Shown here in pieces: positions 1-9,939 of a DNA stretch of 64,000 bases. Source of the DNA: Bdellovibrionales bacterium (GTDB lineage: Bacteria > Bdellovibrionota > Bdellovibrionia > Bdellovibrionales > Bdellovibrionaceae); assembly GCA_016713585.1 (NCBI GenBank), contig JADJOV010000008.1:97917-161916 (forward strand). The letters run 5' to 3'. Under the pieces are notes generated by a model. That model ran no database searches. It saw only the letters and a list, made by a program, of their open reading frames with translations, and was not told the DNA's origin. The first letter of the stretch is position 1, and each line of letters starts with the position of its first letter. The position numbers and the translations under genes are program-made.

Positions 1-36
1 ATCATAAACAAAAAACTCACAAGGACAACGACACTC

Positions 37-687
37 TTACTCATTAGATGACTCCCGTTTAGCGATTTCAATTGATCCACTTGCAGTTACCTCTCTAGCA
101 CCTGCTTCGTTGATAACCCTTTCCCATAATCGGTCGGGGTCACTTTCAATGATGACTCCATCAAAATCAGACTTTGAAATAAAACCATCGACAACTGCTC
201 GCTCACAAAAATTGAGTAGTGAATCAAAATATCCATTGGAATTCAAGAGCGCAATAGGTTTTGAATGTATTCCCAGTTGTCGCCAAGTCAGGATTTCAAA
301 AAACTCATCCAAGGTGCCAAAGCCTCCAGGTAGTGCAATAAACGCACTGGACAATTGAGCCATAAGAGCCTTGCGTTCATGCATTGTCCCTACCACAAAC
401 AACTCAGATAGACCCTGATGAGCCATTTCTTGCTCCTGAAGGGACGCAGGAATAACCCCAACAACAAGTCCTCCTGCCGCCAACGCCGAATCAGCAATCA
501 CACCCATAAGTCCAGTGTGCCCGCCCCCATAGATCAATTTCACTCCCTGCCTCGCAACAATTTGAGCCATCTTTGCAGCCTCAGCAATCCACCGAGGGTC
601 ATGACCCGCCCGCGCTCCACAAAAGATGCAAACTGATAATAGTTGAGCTCGCGACCGCTTGTTTTCTTGAGTGAGTGGGTGACTCAT
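37..687 (-). CDS. LOG-family (TIGR00730) Rossmann-fold protein
   Basis: The 216-residue protein has both hallmarks of the LYSINE DECARBOXYLASE-like/LOG family: a GGGHTGLMG nucleotide loop near residues 54-62 and the PGGFGTLDE catalytic motif near residues 120-128. Family members hydrolyse nucleoside 5'-monophosphates (cytokinin riboside 5'-monophosphate phosphoribohydrolase activity) in the cytoplasm; bacterial physiological substrates are often unknown. Length is normal for the family. Its ATG overlaps the stop of the upstream rlmE gene by four bases (ATGA), so the two are probably cotranslated. Family assignment is firm; the exact substrate is not shown by the sequence. Confidence 0.9.
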   Translation of the reverse strand: MSHPLTQENKRSRAQLLSVCIFCGARAGHDPRWIAEAAKMAQIVARQGVKLIYGGGHTGLMGVIADSALAAGGLVVGVIPASLQEQEMAHQGLSELFVVGTMHERKALMAQLSSAFIALPGGFGTLDEFFEILTWRQLGIHSKPIALLNSNGYFDSLLNFCERAVVDGFISKSDFDGVIIESDPDRLWERVINEAGAREVTASGSIEIAKRESSNE

Positions 688-1274
688 TTTTTCGTCATCC
701 CGATAAGGAAAATTTCTTTGCTCATCCTTCGCGTACTTTCCGGCTTAATAGCCTCAAACCTCTCAAATCTCTGCAACATCAACTTTTTCATTGTTTGAAA
801 GTCTTCGCTATGAAAAAGCTTGCAAACAAAATGACCCCGGGGCTTCAAAAATTGCTCTGCCACCTGTAAAGCCAGTTCACATAACTCAAAACTTCGGGCC
901 TGGTCTGTCAGTCGAATCCCTGTCGTGTTCGGCGCCATATCAGAAAGCACCAGATCAAAGACATCTGAAAAGCCGTGCTGTGAAAAAATTTCACGAAGAT
1001 CCAGACTTCGCAAATCCGCCTCGACAAAAACTGCTTGAGGCAATTTGACCGTCACCGCCTTCAGGTCAACACCTAAAATTCGCCCCTGTGGGCCAATTTT
1101 CTTGGCCGCGTATTGACTCCAAGAGCCTGGACTTGCTCCCAAATCCAAAACTTTCTGATTCACCTTGAACAATTTCAACTTCTGGTCGATCTCTTCAAGT
1201 TTGAAGACGCTTCGGGCCGCGAAGTTCTGTTCCTTTGCTTTCTTAAAAAACCGATCTTGAGGATTAAATGCCAT
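684..1274 (-). CDS. rlmE: 23S rRNA 2'-O-uridine methyltransferase RlmE (FtsJ/RrmJ)
   Basis: The 196-residue protein matches RlmE from end to end: an N-terminal segment with RSVFKLEEIDQK, the SAM-binding motif DLGASPGSWSQ near residues 44-54, VLSDMAPNTTG carrying the catalytic aspartate, and a KLFHSEDF segment with the catalytic lysine late in the protein. RlmE methylates the 2'-OH of a uridine in the 23S A-loop during 50S maturation. It is the first gene of a two-gene unit with the LOG-family gene (ATGA overlap) and is divergent from a small membrane protein gene. Length is close to the usual 200-210 residues. Confidence 0.92.
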   Translation of the reverse strand: MAFNPQDRFFKKAKEQNFAARSVFKLEEIDQKLKLFKVNQKVLDLGASPGSWSQYAAKKIGPQGRILGVDLKAVTVKLPQAVFVEADLRSLDLREIFSQHGFSDVFDLVLSDMAPNTTGIRLTDQARSFELCELALQVAEQFLKPRGHFVCKLFHSEDFQTMKKLMLQRFERFEAIKPESTRRMSKEIFLIGMTKK

Positions 1275-1326
1275 AGCCTTTCATAAAGGATTTGACTCCG
1301 AAACACAACCAAACAAGACTTCTCTC

Positions 1327-1539
1327 ATGGAAATCGCATTTATTCTTGGTGGTTTATTTCTATTTTGTACAATTGGTTTCATTGCCATTGCCCTGTTTAT
1401 TCCAGAATTGGTCGGAATTCAGGGCCGCAAAGCCCAAGAAATCGAGGCCTCCCAGCGGGGGGAGGCCCCGTCGGATCTAAGTCCAAACGCCAGCCATACT
1501 GGTAAAGATAGATCGGACATAGTCGCAGTTAAGGATTAA
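1327..1539 (+). CDS. small single-pass membrane protein
   Basis: A 70-residue product with one clear transmembrane segment (residues 3-27, IAFILGGLFLFCTIGFIAIA) and a short charged, Ser/Asp-rich tail. I recognise no family. Support comes from its position: it starts 52 bases from rlmE on the opposite strand and ends 12 bases before the next lipoprotein gene, so the two plus-strand genes may form a small envelope operon. A GC-rich hairpin-capable stretch (GGCCTCCC and GGGGAGGCC) lies inside the reading frame near 1447-1468. The function is unknown, and a spurious ORF is not excluded. Confidence 0.55.
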   Translation: MEIAFILGGLFLFCTIGFIAIALFIPELVGIQGRKAQEIEASQRGEAPSDLSPNASHTGKDRSDIVAVKD

Positions 1540-1551
1540 ACGGAACTTTTT

Positions 1552-2166
1552 ATGAGCGCATCACCTGGCCTGAAAATTTTTTCTCAACTGATTCAAATGT
1601 CCACGGCTTTATTTCTGATCCTGTTCTACCTCGGCTGTAATCAGTCCCAAAGATCCATAGCTCCAAAAATTGAGAAACCGGATAAAGATCAACCCAAACC
1701 ACAACCCATCCCGCCTAATTACGACCCCAAACAATTTTCGCTGAATAGTTGGTTTACCTTTCGAGAAACACTTCAAGTGCAGGGGGATGGAAAATCTTGG
1801 ATTGAGCTTCATAAGCATTGTTATTCTTGGTTTACAACAGACATCAAACCAAACTTAGTCACTTTTGAAGTCAGTAAGCAAATCGACTGCGGTGATGAGG
1901 ACCTAGAAAAATGGAAACGAACCATTATGTTTGTCACCTTAACAGGAGAGGTTATCTCTGACCAGATTGTCAATGGGACGGAAGGTATCCAAGGGGAACT
2001 CAGCAATCAATCGATAGCGCCCATCTTTTTTACAAATAGAAATTTAGGGATGGACCACCAGCTTTTGAAAGAATTCAAAACTGATCAAGCAGTCTATTCT
2101 GCGTTTAAGGTGAAAAATACTGTCTATTGGAACAATCCAGAATCCCCATTTCACTCACTTCGCTAG
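1552..2166 (+). CDS. putative lipoprotein, unknown function
   Basis: This 204-residue protein starts with a hydrophobic segment ending in a lipobox-like LFYLGC, so it is probably lipid-anchored. A Pro/Lys-rich linker (KPDKDQPKPQPIPP) follows, and then a compact domain with four further cysteines and many aromatic residues. I recognise no family. It lies directly downstream of the small membrane protein gene. The following 158 bases up to the convergent MFS gene hold no gene that I can see. Confidence 0.65.
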   Translation: MSASPGLKIFSQLIQMSTALFLILFYLGCNQSQRSIAPKIEKPDKDQPKPQPIPPNYDPKQFSLNSWFTFRETLQVQGDGKSWIELHKHCYSWFTTDIKPNLVTFEVSKQIDCGDEDLEKWKRTIMFVTLTGEVISDQIVNGTEGIQGELSNQSIAPIFFTNRNLGMDHQLLKEFKTDQAVYSAFKVKNTVYWNNPESPFHSLR

Positions 2167-2324
2167 GGGCTAAAGACTCAAAGATGAGAACTATTATTTC
2201 TTTAGAAACGGTTTATCCCTAGAGCGACTATTGATAGATAATTCTGATAGATGATCCTGTTGAAAGAGTCCTCGTGAAGCAAGCCTGCCTAAATATTTAG
2301 AATCAATCAAGCTCACGAATTCAA

Positions 2325-3627
2325 TCAGGTTGAAGCATGATCGGGTTCTCTTGTCTGATGAGGTTCTTCAACTCTCCATAACAATGCTCCACCAACCACA
2401 AACAAGACCAACAACCCCAGCAGAGACAATCGAGAGTCCTTCGTGATCCAGGCGGTGAGGCCCACGACCAGTGGACCAAAAATGGAAGCAAACTTTCCAA
2501 CCAAATTATATAAACCAAAATACTCGCCGCTTTGATTCGCGGGAATCATTTTGGCAAAAAGACTTCGGCTCAAACCTTGAATACCCCCCTGGGCCATTCC
2601 AATCGCCAGGGCTAAAATATAGAATTCCCAGGAATGAGTCATTCGCGAGGCAAAAAATACCGTGAGTGAGTAACCTACAATGGTCAACAAAATCAATCGA
2701 CGACAACCAAACTGAGGGGCAAAGTGACCATACGCCCATGCGCAGGGAAAGCCAATAAACTGGGTCAGCAATAAAGCTCTGATAAGGTCCTTGGGCTCTA
2801 AGCCTATAGATACACCAAAGTCCACGGCCATCGTCATAACCGTATAGACGCCATCGATATAGAGCCAGTAGGCAAGCATAAAGGTTAGAATATTCTTCTG
2901 TGAACACAAAGATCGCACAGTGTGATTCAACCTTTGAATTGATTTGCGGGTCAGCAAAAAAATACTTTCCTTCACTGCGTTTGTCTTAGCCTCTGGGACA
3001 TTCAAGAACATTGGAATTGAAAACAATCCCCACCAAATTGCCACAGAAAGAAAAGACCACTGCACAGCTTCCACAGGCCCTGACAGGCCACACAGCCTCG
3101 GATTCAAATACATAAAAACATTCATAGCAAATAAAATCCCACCACCAAGATATCCTAGAGAGAAGCCCCAGGTCGATGCCAAATCCATTTGGGAATGGGT
3201 GGCGACCGCCCCTAGGAGTGAATCGTAAAATACACAACTTGCATTAAACGCCATCATAGCCACAGTGAAAGCAACTGCTGCCGTTAACCAATCCCCTTTC
3301 GAAATAAAGGCCAAGGAAGCTGTACAGGCAATTCCTAGCGACATAAATAATCCACAGAAAAGTTTCTTGCTGCCGCGCAGGTCTGCGAGGGCCCCCAAGG
3401 TTGGCGAAATAATTGCCATCAAGAAGGATCCGACCGATATGGAGATACCTAACCGGGCTGTCGTGAGTACCGCGGGTGTGCCCTCACTCCAAAGGTCTTA
3501 AAGAACACTGGAAAAACCCTGCCATCACCGTTGTGGTAAAAGCACTGTTTGCCCAATCATAAAGGGCCCAACTCAATATCTTGCGATCGAATATGGTTTT
3601 GTAATCTACTTTGGAGGATTTACTCAT
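2325..3627 (-). CDS. UMF1-type MFS transporter, two frameshifts
   Basis: The true start is the ATG at 3627, giving MSKSSKVDYKTIFDRK, followed by SWALYDWANSAFTTTVMAGFF, typical of UMF1/Atg22-like major facilitator proteins. The frame breaks twice. Near 3510-3516 a C in GGGTTTTTCC(C)AGTG appears to be missing, and near 3491-3493 a T in ACCTTT(T)GGAGT. Restoring both gives continuous sequence (PVFFKTFWSEGTPAVLTTAR) into the remaining helices, about 434 residues with around 12 membrane segments. It overlaps the preceding permease stop by eight bases (ATGAGTAA) and is the last gene of the efflux operon. The substrate cannot be told from sequence. Confidence 0.8.
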
Positions 3628-4828
3628 AGCGGAGGGCTTCGATGGTTTCAATTTTGGAAGCCTTACGGGCTGGAAACACTCCAAAAATGACTCCGGTCAA
3701 CAAGGACATTAAAAAGGCCGGCGCCAACACCCAGATCGGAGCTCGCATATCAAAGGAAGGAACAAACCAATACACGGCGTAGGTCAGCAAGGTTGATCCT
3801 CCAAGTCCAAGAGTCCCTCCAATCATTGAGAGGGTGATTGCCTCAAACAAAAACTGTTTTAATACATCAACCCGGCGAGCGCCAACGGCTCGGCGAATGC
3901 CAATCTCTCGTGTGCGTTCAGTGACACTGACAAGCATAATATTCATAATTCCAATGCCTCCCACAATCATTGAAATCATCGCGATTCCACCCAAAACAAA
4001 GGTCAACATTCCAAGGATTGTATTCATCGACTGAAGCATGGAGAGCTGAGTTGTGACCGTGAAATTTTCTTCTCCGTTTTGGCGTTTTTTCAAAATTGCC
4101 TTTATTTCGTCCACAGCATCATCAATGCCCACTTTGGATTTAGCTTTTGCGCGCAGACCGAATAACTTATCATCATTGAGTAAGCGCATCGCCGTGCGGG
4201 TGGGAATCATCACCATATCATCCATATTAAAACCTAAGGTCTGCCCAGAAGCAGCCAGCACACCAATGACGCGATGTTCGCTTTGATTGATCTTCACCCA
4301 CTGCCCAATGGGAGCCTCATCTCCAAATAAATTTAAAGCTGTTTTATTTCCTAGAACGGCCACTCTTCTGGCCGAGTCATCTTCTTCACGAGATATAAAC
4401 TGCCCGAGACCCACTTTGATATTGAAAATCTTAATGAATTGATCATTAACTCCCAAGAGTGTCACATTACTGGTCGCCTCTGTCCGCGTGACTGCCGCAG
4501 TTCCAAACATCAGACCAGTGATGGCATCCAAATTAAAGGATTGTCTTTCTAAGGCCTCAAGATCAGCGAGGGATAATTTTTTCTTAGAATTTCCCATAGG
4601 GGGCCCCATGGTCCCCTTTGAATCGGTCTTTCCCGGCTGAATCATAATCAAATTTGAGCCAAGGCCCTCAAACTCACTCGTAATATAATTCTTGGCTCCA
4701 TTTCCGATTGAAACCAGCAACACAACTGCACCGACTCCAATAATCATCCCCAACATGGTTAAACCAGCGCGGAGTTTGTTACTCATAAGGGCTTCGTACG
4801 CTAAAAGAAGGATCTCACGAATTGGCAC
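3620..4828 (-). CDS. MacB/FtsX-type ABC transporter permease
   Basis: The protein has the MacB_PCD plus FtsX arrangement: a first membrane segment (AGLTMLGMIIGVGAVVLLVSI), a large periplasmic domain, then three C-terminal membrane segments, with the family's MLVSVTERTREIGIRRAVGA cytoplasmic motif. I prefer the GTG at 4828 (VPIREILLLAYEAL), which overlaps the ATPase stop by 14 bases; an in-frame ATG at 4861 would overlap by 47. With the ATPase, the adaptor and the TolC-like channel it should form a MacAB-TolC-like tripartite pump moving drugs, peptides or lipids out of the periplasm. Confidence 0.9.
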   Translation of the reverse strand: MPIREILLLAYEALMSNKLRAGLTMLGMIIGVGAVVLLVSIGNGAKNYITSEFEGLGSNLIMIQPGKTDSKGTMGPPMGNSKKKLSLADLEALERQSFNLDAITGLMFGTAAVTRTEATSNVTLLGVNDQFIKIFNIKVGLGQFISREEDDSARRVAVLGNKTALNLFGDEAPIGQWVKINQSEHRVIGVLAASGQTLGFNMDDMVMIPTRTAMRLLNDDKLFGLRAKAKSKVGIDDAVDEIKAILKKRQNGEENFTVTTQLSMLQSMNTILGMLTFVLGGIAMISMIVGGIGIMNIMLVSVTERTREIGIRRAVGARRVDVLKQFLFEAITLSMIGGTLGLGGSTLLTYAVYWFVPSFDMRAPIWVLAPAFLMSLLTGVIFGVFPARKASKIETIEALRYE

Positions 4829-5513
4829 GGTCTTCGACCACCTTTCCGTCCTTGAATGCAATCACTCGACCCGCCCGCTGAGCAATCTCTGGGTCATGGG
4901 TCACCATGATGACTGTGGCCCCTTGACGATTGAGATCTTGAAAAAGCTGAATGATCTCCTTCCCTGCTTTTGAATCCAAATTTCCAGTGGGTTCGTCAGC
5001 AAGCAAAAGCTTCGGATTATTGACCAAAGCTCTGGCGATAGCGACTCTCTGCCGCTGACCCCCGGAAAGCTCGTTTGGTTGATGCTCAAGACGATCCCCA
5101 AGTCCCACTCTTTGCATAGCGGAAATAGCCATCTCTTTCATCTTTGAAAGCGAATGCGTTTTATCGTAACTCGCAGAATAAACTAGAGGCAATTCGACAT
5201 TTCGTAGGGCCGTCATCCGCGGCAGGAGATGAAAACTCTGAAATACAAAACCTAACTTTTGATTGCGATAGAGCGCTCGCTCATCATCGGACATTTTTTT
5301 TGTGTCCTTACCATCGAGCAGATATTCACCCGAATCTGGCACATCTAGGATGCCAAGAAAATTCATCATTGTGGATTTTCCACAGCCTGAAGGGCCAATG
5401 ATCGCCACCAGTTCGCCTTCATCAATGCTCAACTGCACTCCGTCCAGAGCCCTCACTGTCTCATCGCCCATTTTAAAATGCCGCGTGACATTATTCACTT
5501 CAATTAAGGCCAT
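4815..5513 (-). CDS. MacB/LolD-type ABC transporter ATPase
   Basis: This 232-residue ATPase shows Walker A GPSGCGKST (residues 40-48), the Q-loop in FVFQSFHLLPRMT, signature LSGGQRQRVAIARAL, Walker B LLLADEPTGNLDS and the switch histidine in MVTHDPE. The DEPTGNLDS and SFHLLPRM segments are typical of the MacB/LolD/FtsE group. It overlaps the adaptor gene by ten bases at its start and the permease at its end, so the three genes should be translated together. It powers the exporter from the cytoplasmic side. Confidence 0.93.
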   Translation of the reverse strand: MALIEVNNVTRHFKMGDETVRALDGVQLSIDEGELVAIIGPSGCGKSTMMNFLGILDVPDSGEYLLDGKDTKKMSDDERALYRNQKLGFVFQSFHLLPRMTALRNVELPLVYSASYDKTHSLSKMKEMAISAMQRVGLGDRLEHQPNELSGGQRQRVAIARALVNNPKLLLADEPTGNLDSKAGKEIIQLFQDLNRQGATVIMVTHDPEIAQRAGRVIAFKDGKVVEDRANS

Positions 5514-6518
5514 GCGATCCTTGTTCCACGGACTTTGACTCCTTGTCGAAACTCCACACTCTCTGAGGGAAGAGCCACCATCTCTCCAAGTTTGAGTCCC
5601 TGAAGGATCTCCATGGTCTCGTAATTTCCTACACCTGGCACCACATCAGTTTTCTCAAGCTTTCCAGAGGAAACTCGATAGACATAGCGCTTTCCCGTGA
5701 CACCAAAAATTGCGCGGGCAGGAACCGATAAGGCTTGAGCCTTTTCAGAAACGATAATTTCAATGTCAGCAGAAGCACCGGCAGGTAGCAAATTATCTTG
5801 TTTGGTAGGATGAAGTTCAACCTGTGCTGTTCTTTCCTGTTCTTTTGAAGTTGAAATGTAGGGAATAACTTTTGTAACCACTGACTCGATCGCCTGGGCC
5901 TGCACGGACTGAATTCGAACACGAGCTTTGGCGCCCACCTTCACCTTGGGCAAATCGATTTCATCGATCTGCCCACGAATGATTCGAGGCTTCAAATCCA
6001 CGATCCGCACCGCCGCTTTTTGAGTGCCGCCTGTCAGAATCGCCGTCGGCGTTTCACCGATCTGCAAATTGAGTTCACTAATTTGACCATCGAAGGGGGC
6101 AATCATTTCAGTCTTATCAAAGTTAGCCTTTGCGACTTCAAAGGTTTTCTTAGCCTCATCAAGGGCTGCCTTCGAAATTAAACCTTCTGAAAACAGTTTT
6201 TTTGATGTCTCAAAATCATTGTTGACCTGATTGACTAAGGCTTGAGCATCTTTATTTTCGAGATTGGCTATTCTTTGGCCCTTTTTTACGATATCTCCCA
6301 GGTGAACCTGAATTTTTTCGACTCGACCGGTCCCCGCAAAGGAAAGAACCGCGACCTGAAGGGCTTCGACGGTCCCCTGAGCTGACTGTCGACACAGTTG
6401 TCTCAACCGATGTCATTGCGACCTCTGCCATCTTGATATCAATTGTCTTTGAACAGCCGAGGAAGCCTATGCCAAACAATAGGCTCAAAAAGAATGAAGC
6501 TAAAAAACGAAATTCCAT
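5504..6518 (-). CDS. periplasmic adaptor (MFP/HlyD family) lipoprotein, frameshifted
   Basis: The N-terminus (ATG at 6518) is a lipoprotein signal with lipobox FLGC, followed by SKTIDIKMAEV. Near 6374-6377 the run CCCC (GGGG on the coding strand) carries one base too many. Removing it joins TVSTVSSG to TVEALQVAVLSFAGTGRV, giving about 337 residues. The rest has the membrane-fusion layout: a lipoyl half-motif (GRVEKIQVHLGDIVKKGQ), a coiled coil (about residues 85-130), the second lipoyl half (APFDGQISELNLQIGE), then beta-barrel and membrane-proximal domains. It bridges the MacB-type ATPase/permease and the TolC-like channel encoded on either side. Confidence 0.88.
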
Positions 6519-7825
6519 TCCAACTGCCTTTCCGCGATGACTAGTTCCAAACGTGACTTTGCCACATCAACTTTGGCATTCAAGGTTTCATTTTGAGCCG
6601 ACAACAAATCCTGCACTGTGGATTTGCCGAGCTCATAACTTTTTGCCGTTAGACGTTCAAGTTCGATGCTTTGATTGCGTCTGAGCTCTTGCGCTTGAGT
6701 AATTTTCTTTAACACTTGGATTTGATCAAAAAGCTGCTCGACTTTCAACAAACCCGCTCTGAGGTTTTGATCACTTTGAATACGGGCCACGGATTCAAGG
6801 GCGGAGGATTCACGGTACCCAGAATAACCGGAGCCAAAATTAAACAATGGAATCGTGAGTGTTAATCCGACGTTTCGACTCTCCGGACTTGTCCCTAATT
6901 CATCCCAATCTCCGGCTAGTCGTTGGTGGCTGGCCTTCAATGTCAACTCTGGCCATTCTTTGGCAAAAACGAGTTTTGCTTTGAGCTGACTGCTCACAAA
7001 AGTTCGCTCAATATTTTTTTTGACTCGTCCTTTCTCTAGGAATCTTTGGACGACTTCCTGCCGCTCCATCTTTTGATTTGAAACATTTGTCAATTGACTC
7101 AGCAAAGTTTCTAACTGTGCTTCGGTCGCAGATTTCCAGGGAAACTGGGCCTCCTCTAGATCTGCCAAGGTCAAGCCTGTCGCTTGTAAGAGGTTATCCA
7201 GGGCAATTCTGGCTTCATTCTTGGCACTTAGACTTTGACTCTCAAGTGAGGTCATCTGGGCCTGGGTTCTGAGCACGTCAAGCTGACTGCGACTCCCTCG
7301 CTCAAAGCGGATTCTTGTTTCATGAGCCGTGCGTTTGGCCGCTTCAAGGCTTTTTAATAGGGCCGCACTCTTATATTCGGCAATCAGCCATTGCCCAACC
7401 CATTGTCGCAATTTCCAGTCAATTTCAAATAGGGCCCCCTCATAATCATCCTGCGCCATATCAAATTCTGTACTGGCCAAACGCAGATTCAAATCAGTGC
7501 TTCGACGATAGATTGGAAAGCTTAATGCCAGAACACTCTGTCGATATTCGGTCGTAGACCCAATGGCCCCGGTGAAAAGATTTGCGTTTGTACGATTCGA
7601 TGAGAGCTGCCAATCTAAGCGAGGGAGCCAGCTGCCTCCAGCACTCCACTGCGCCATTTTCTTTTGCTCGCGAAGCTCGCGCTTCACCTGGAGCTCCGGC
7701 GATCGTTCTTGAATGATATTCTTCCACTTTTCAAAATACGCGAGACTTTGCCCTGCTGAGTGGCTAGGCATACAAAATAAAAGGCAATATAAAAAAACAA
7801 AGCGAGCGGAAGCTATAAACCGGAC
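6500..7825 (-). CDS. TolC-like outer membrane efflux protein
   Basis: About 440 residues with two copies of the long-helix pattern of the OEP family, for example RFERGSRSQLDVLRTQAQM in the first half and KSYELGKSTVQDLLSAQNE in the second. A hydrophobic leader (FVFLYCLLFCMPSHSAG) indicates export. I choose the GTG at 7825, which puts the signal peptide at the N-terminus and overlaps the ABC-F stop by 13 bases; an in-frame ATG at 7855 is an alternative. It forms the outer-membrane exit duct of the tripartite pump and overlaps the adaptor gene by 19 bases. Confidence 0.88.
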   Translation of the reverse strand, partial: VRFIASARFVFLYCLLFCMPSHSAGQSLAYFEKWKNIIQERSPELQVKRELREQKKMAQWSAGGSWLPRLDWQLSSNRTNANLFTGAIGSTTEYRQSVLALSFPIYRRSTDLNLRLASTEFDMAQDDYEGALFEIDWKLRQWVGQWLIAEYKSAALLKSLEAAKRTAHETRIRFERGSRSQLDVLRTQAQMTSLESQSLSAKNEARIALDNLLQATGLTLADLEEAQFPWKSATEAQLETLLSQLTNVSNQKMERQEVVQRFLEKGRVKKNIERTFVSSQLKAKLVFAKEWPELTLKASHQRLAGDWDELGTSPESRNVGLTLTIPLFNFGSGYSGYRESSALESVARIQSDQNLRAGLLKVEQLFDQIQVLKKITQAQELRRNQSIELERLTAKSYELGKSTVQDLLSAQNETLNAKVDVAKSRLELVIAERQLEWNFVF

Positions 7826-9438
7826 CTTTCCCGTTTGTGGAGATAATAATCCCAACTTCCATCAGTGACCAGTAAATGTTGTTTGTCCAGCTCAAAAACC
7901 CGGGTTGTGATTTCACGCAAAAAATGGCGATCATGGCTCACGATCATGACAGTTCCAGGAAAGGCCTTGATCGCCTCAAGAAGCACCTCTCGTGAGGCAA
8001 TATCCAGATGATTTGTCGGCTCATCTAACACAAGAAAATTGACAGGGCGTGCAAGAATTGTTGCGAGAACAACTCGGCTTTTTTCACCACCTGATAGCAC
8101 TGAAATTTTCTTATCAACATCATCTCCAGAAAATTTCAAAGCTCCCAACAGACTCCGCAAAAAACCAAGCCCCGCAGTCGGAAAATGAGATTGAACTTCT
8201 TCAAGAATGGTACTTTTTGGGTCAAGCACATCCAATGAATTTTGACTAAAATACCCAACTTCGATGCGGGCCCCTAAAGTCACTTGCCCTTCAGTGGGGG
8301 CTACTTCTCCACAAATTATTTTTAATAAGGTTGATTTACCTGCGCCATTCACCCCAACCACAGCGACCCGATCGAGGCGCTTCACCAAGGCTGAGGCATT
8401 TCTAAACACTAATTTTTCTCGCCCCTCAGGGGTGGTCCAAACTTTGCCAAGATTTTCAATTTTTCAAACTTCTTCCCCTCCGCGAGGTGGAACAGGCCAC
8501 TCAAATTCGATCTTTTTTTCGTCCTGCGGAATTTCTATTCTCTCAATTTTCTCTATTTTCTTAACCCGAGATTGAACCTGTTCTGCATGAGAGGCCCGGG
8601 CTGCAAAACGGGCGATAAATTCCTCTTCTTTAGCTAACATATCTTCCTGGCGTTTGGCCGCAGCGATCAGCTGGACTTTTCTAACTTCTTTTTCTTTCTC
8701 ATAGAAATCGTAATTTCCGCCGTAGACCGTGATGGCCCCATTGGAAACCTCAACTATTTTTGTCACCAGTCGGTTTAAGAAATCTCGATCGTGGCTGGTC
8801 ATCAAGATAGCACCTTTAAACTGCGACAACCAAGACTCTAGCCAAATAATAGATTCAAGATCGAGATGATTGGTCGGCTCATCCATAAGCAAGACATCAG
8901 GATTGAGTAAGAGGATCTTAGCCAAAGCAATTCGCATCTTCCACCCTCCGCTGAAGGTGGCCGTATCTCTGTTGTGGTCCTCAGGCCCTATTCCAAGTCC
9001 AGTGATGATCTCAGCAGCTCGGCTATCTAGTTCATAGCCACCCAAGCGCTCAAAGTCCGACTGAAGCTCTCCGTACCTTTCAAGGACTCGGGTCATTTCG
9101 TCATCATCCATCGGCTCAGCCAAGCGTTGATCAAGGGCCGAGATCTCGTCCTTCAGCCGTCCAACTCTTCCAGCCGCTGATTTGACTTCATCCAAAACAC
9201 TACGGCCCTGCATATCCTCAATATCTTGGGAAAAATAGCCAATAATTGTTTTTTCTGGTTTTGAAATTGCGCCGGAATCAATGCTCTCTTCACCAACGAT
9301 AATGCGAAAGAGTGTGCTCTTCCCATTTCCATTGGGACCGACCAAACCAATTTTTTCGCCAGCATTGATTTGAAAGCTCCCTTGTTTAAAGAGAACTTTG
9401 TTGCCAGCTTGTTTGGTAATATTGGAAAGATGGATCAA
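7813..9438 (-). CDS. ABC-F ATPase interrupted by an in-frame TGA
   Basis: Two ABC cassettes lie in one frame. The first (from ATG 9438) has Walker A GPNGNGKST, signature TFSGGWKMRIALAK and DEPTNHLD. The second has GVNGAGKST, LSGGEKSRVVLA and DEPTNHLD. They are joined by a charged linker (KRQEDMLAKEEEFIARF). One TGA at 8464-8466 separates them without any frame change; codons after it read KIENLGKVWTTPEGREK, normal for the family. Full length would be about 541 residues. ABC-F proteins act on the ribosome as translation factors or antibiotic-protection proteins and lack membrane domains. As leader of an efflux operon a resistance role is possible, but the sequence does not decide it. Confidence 0.88.
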
Positions 9439-9456
9439 GCTGTTCGGGACTTCACT

Positions 9457-9939
9457 TTAAAGGGATTCAATATGCTTCAAAATATCAGCAACTTCATCGA
9501 GGTGACGTTTTGCATAGCGGATCATTTCAACAGCATCTTTCTGTAGAATTTTGTTTTCAGACATTTTCTTACAGAACTCAGGCTCTAGAGGATCAGTGAT
9601 TGCAAAAACTGATTTGTGTTGAGGCCAAAGGTTATCTTCGTTATTAGATCCGCCCATACAAAGTGGAATCAAATGATCAATCTTAAAATCCGCCCTATTG
9701 CTGGCTCCAATACGGTAGCCAAAAGCGCGATCATATTTGACTATAATTTCTTTCTTCAAACTAGTCTCGACCGCCCGAGTACAATATTTAATCCGTTCTG
9801 GATATCTAATTGAATCAGCTCTTTCACAGAGGGAACCGACCGTCATCTCTTCATGAGGATGAATGGGATATCTATCATTCTCCATTCGTGAGTCTAAGGA
9901 GCCTTCATTTGGGTCAGCATACGCACCCAAGGGGCTCAT
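9457..9939 (-). CDS. exported HNH endonuclease-like protein, N-terminus uncertain
   Basis: The C-terminal half carries an HNH motif, DHLIPLCMGGSNNEDNLW, plus the WPQ that commonly follows in small HNH nucleases. Codons upstream of the ATG at 9939 read IVIGLLVLT in the same frame, which with MSPLGAYA looks like a signal peptide ending at AYA, but an in-frame TGA lies just before them. A one-base shift near 9966-9975 would connect it to an ATG at 10003 (MSTFWIFGPSLK). I infer a periplasmic or secreted nuclease with a damaged 5' end. It lies 18 bases downstream of the ABC-F start, on the same strand. Confidence 0.7.
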   Translation of the reverse strand: MSPLGAYADPNEGSLDSRMENDRYPIHPHEEMTVGSLCERADSIRYPERIKYCTRAVETSLKKEIIVKYDRAFGYRIGASNRADFKIDHLIPLCMGGSNNEDNLWPQHKSVFAITDPLEPEFCKKMSENKILQKDAVEMIRYAKRHLDEVADILKHIESL

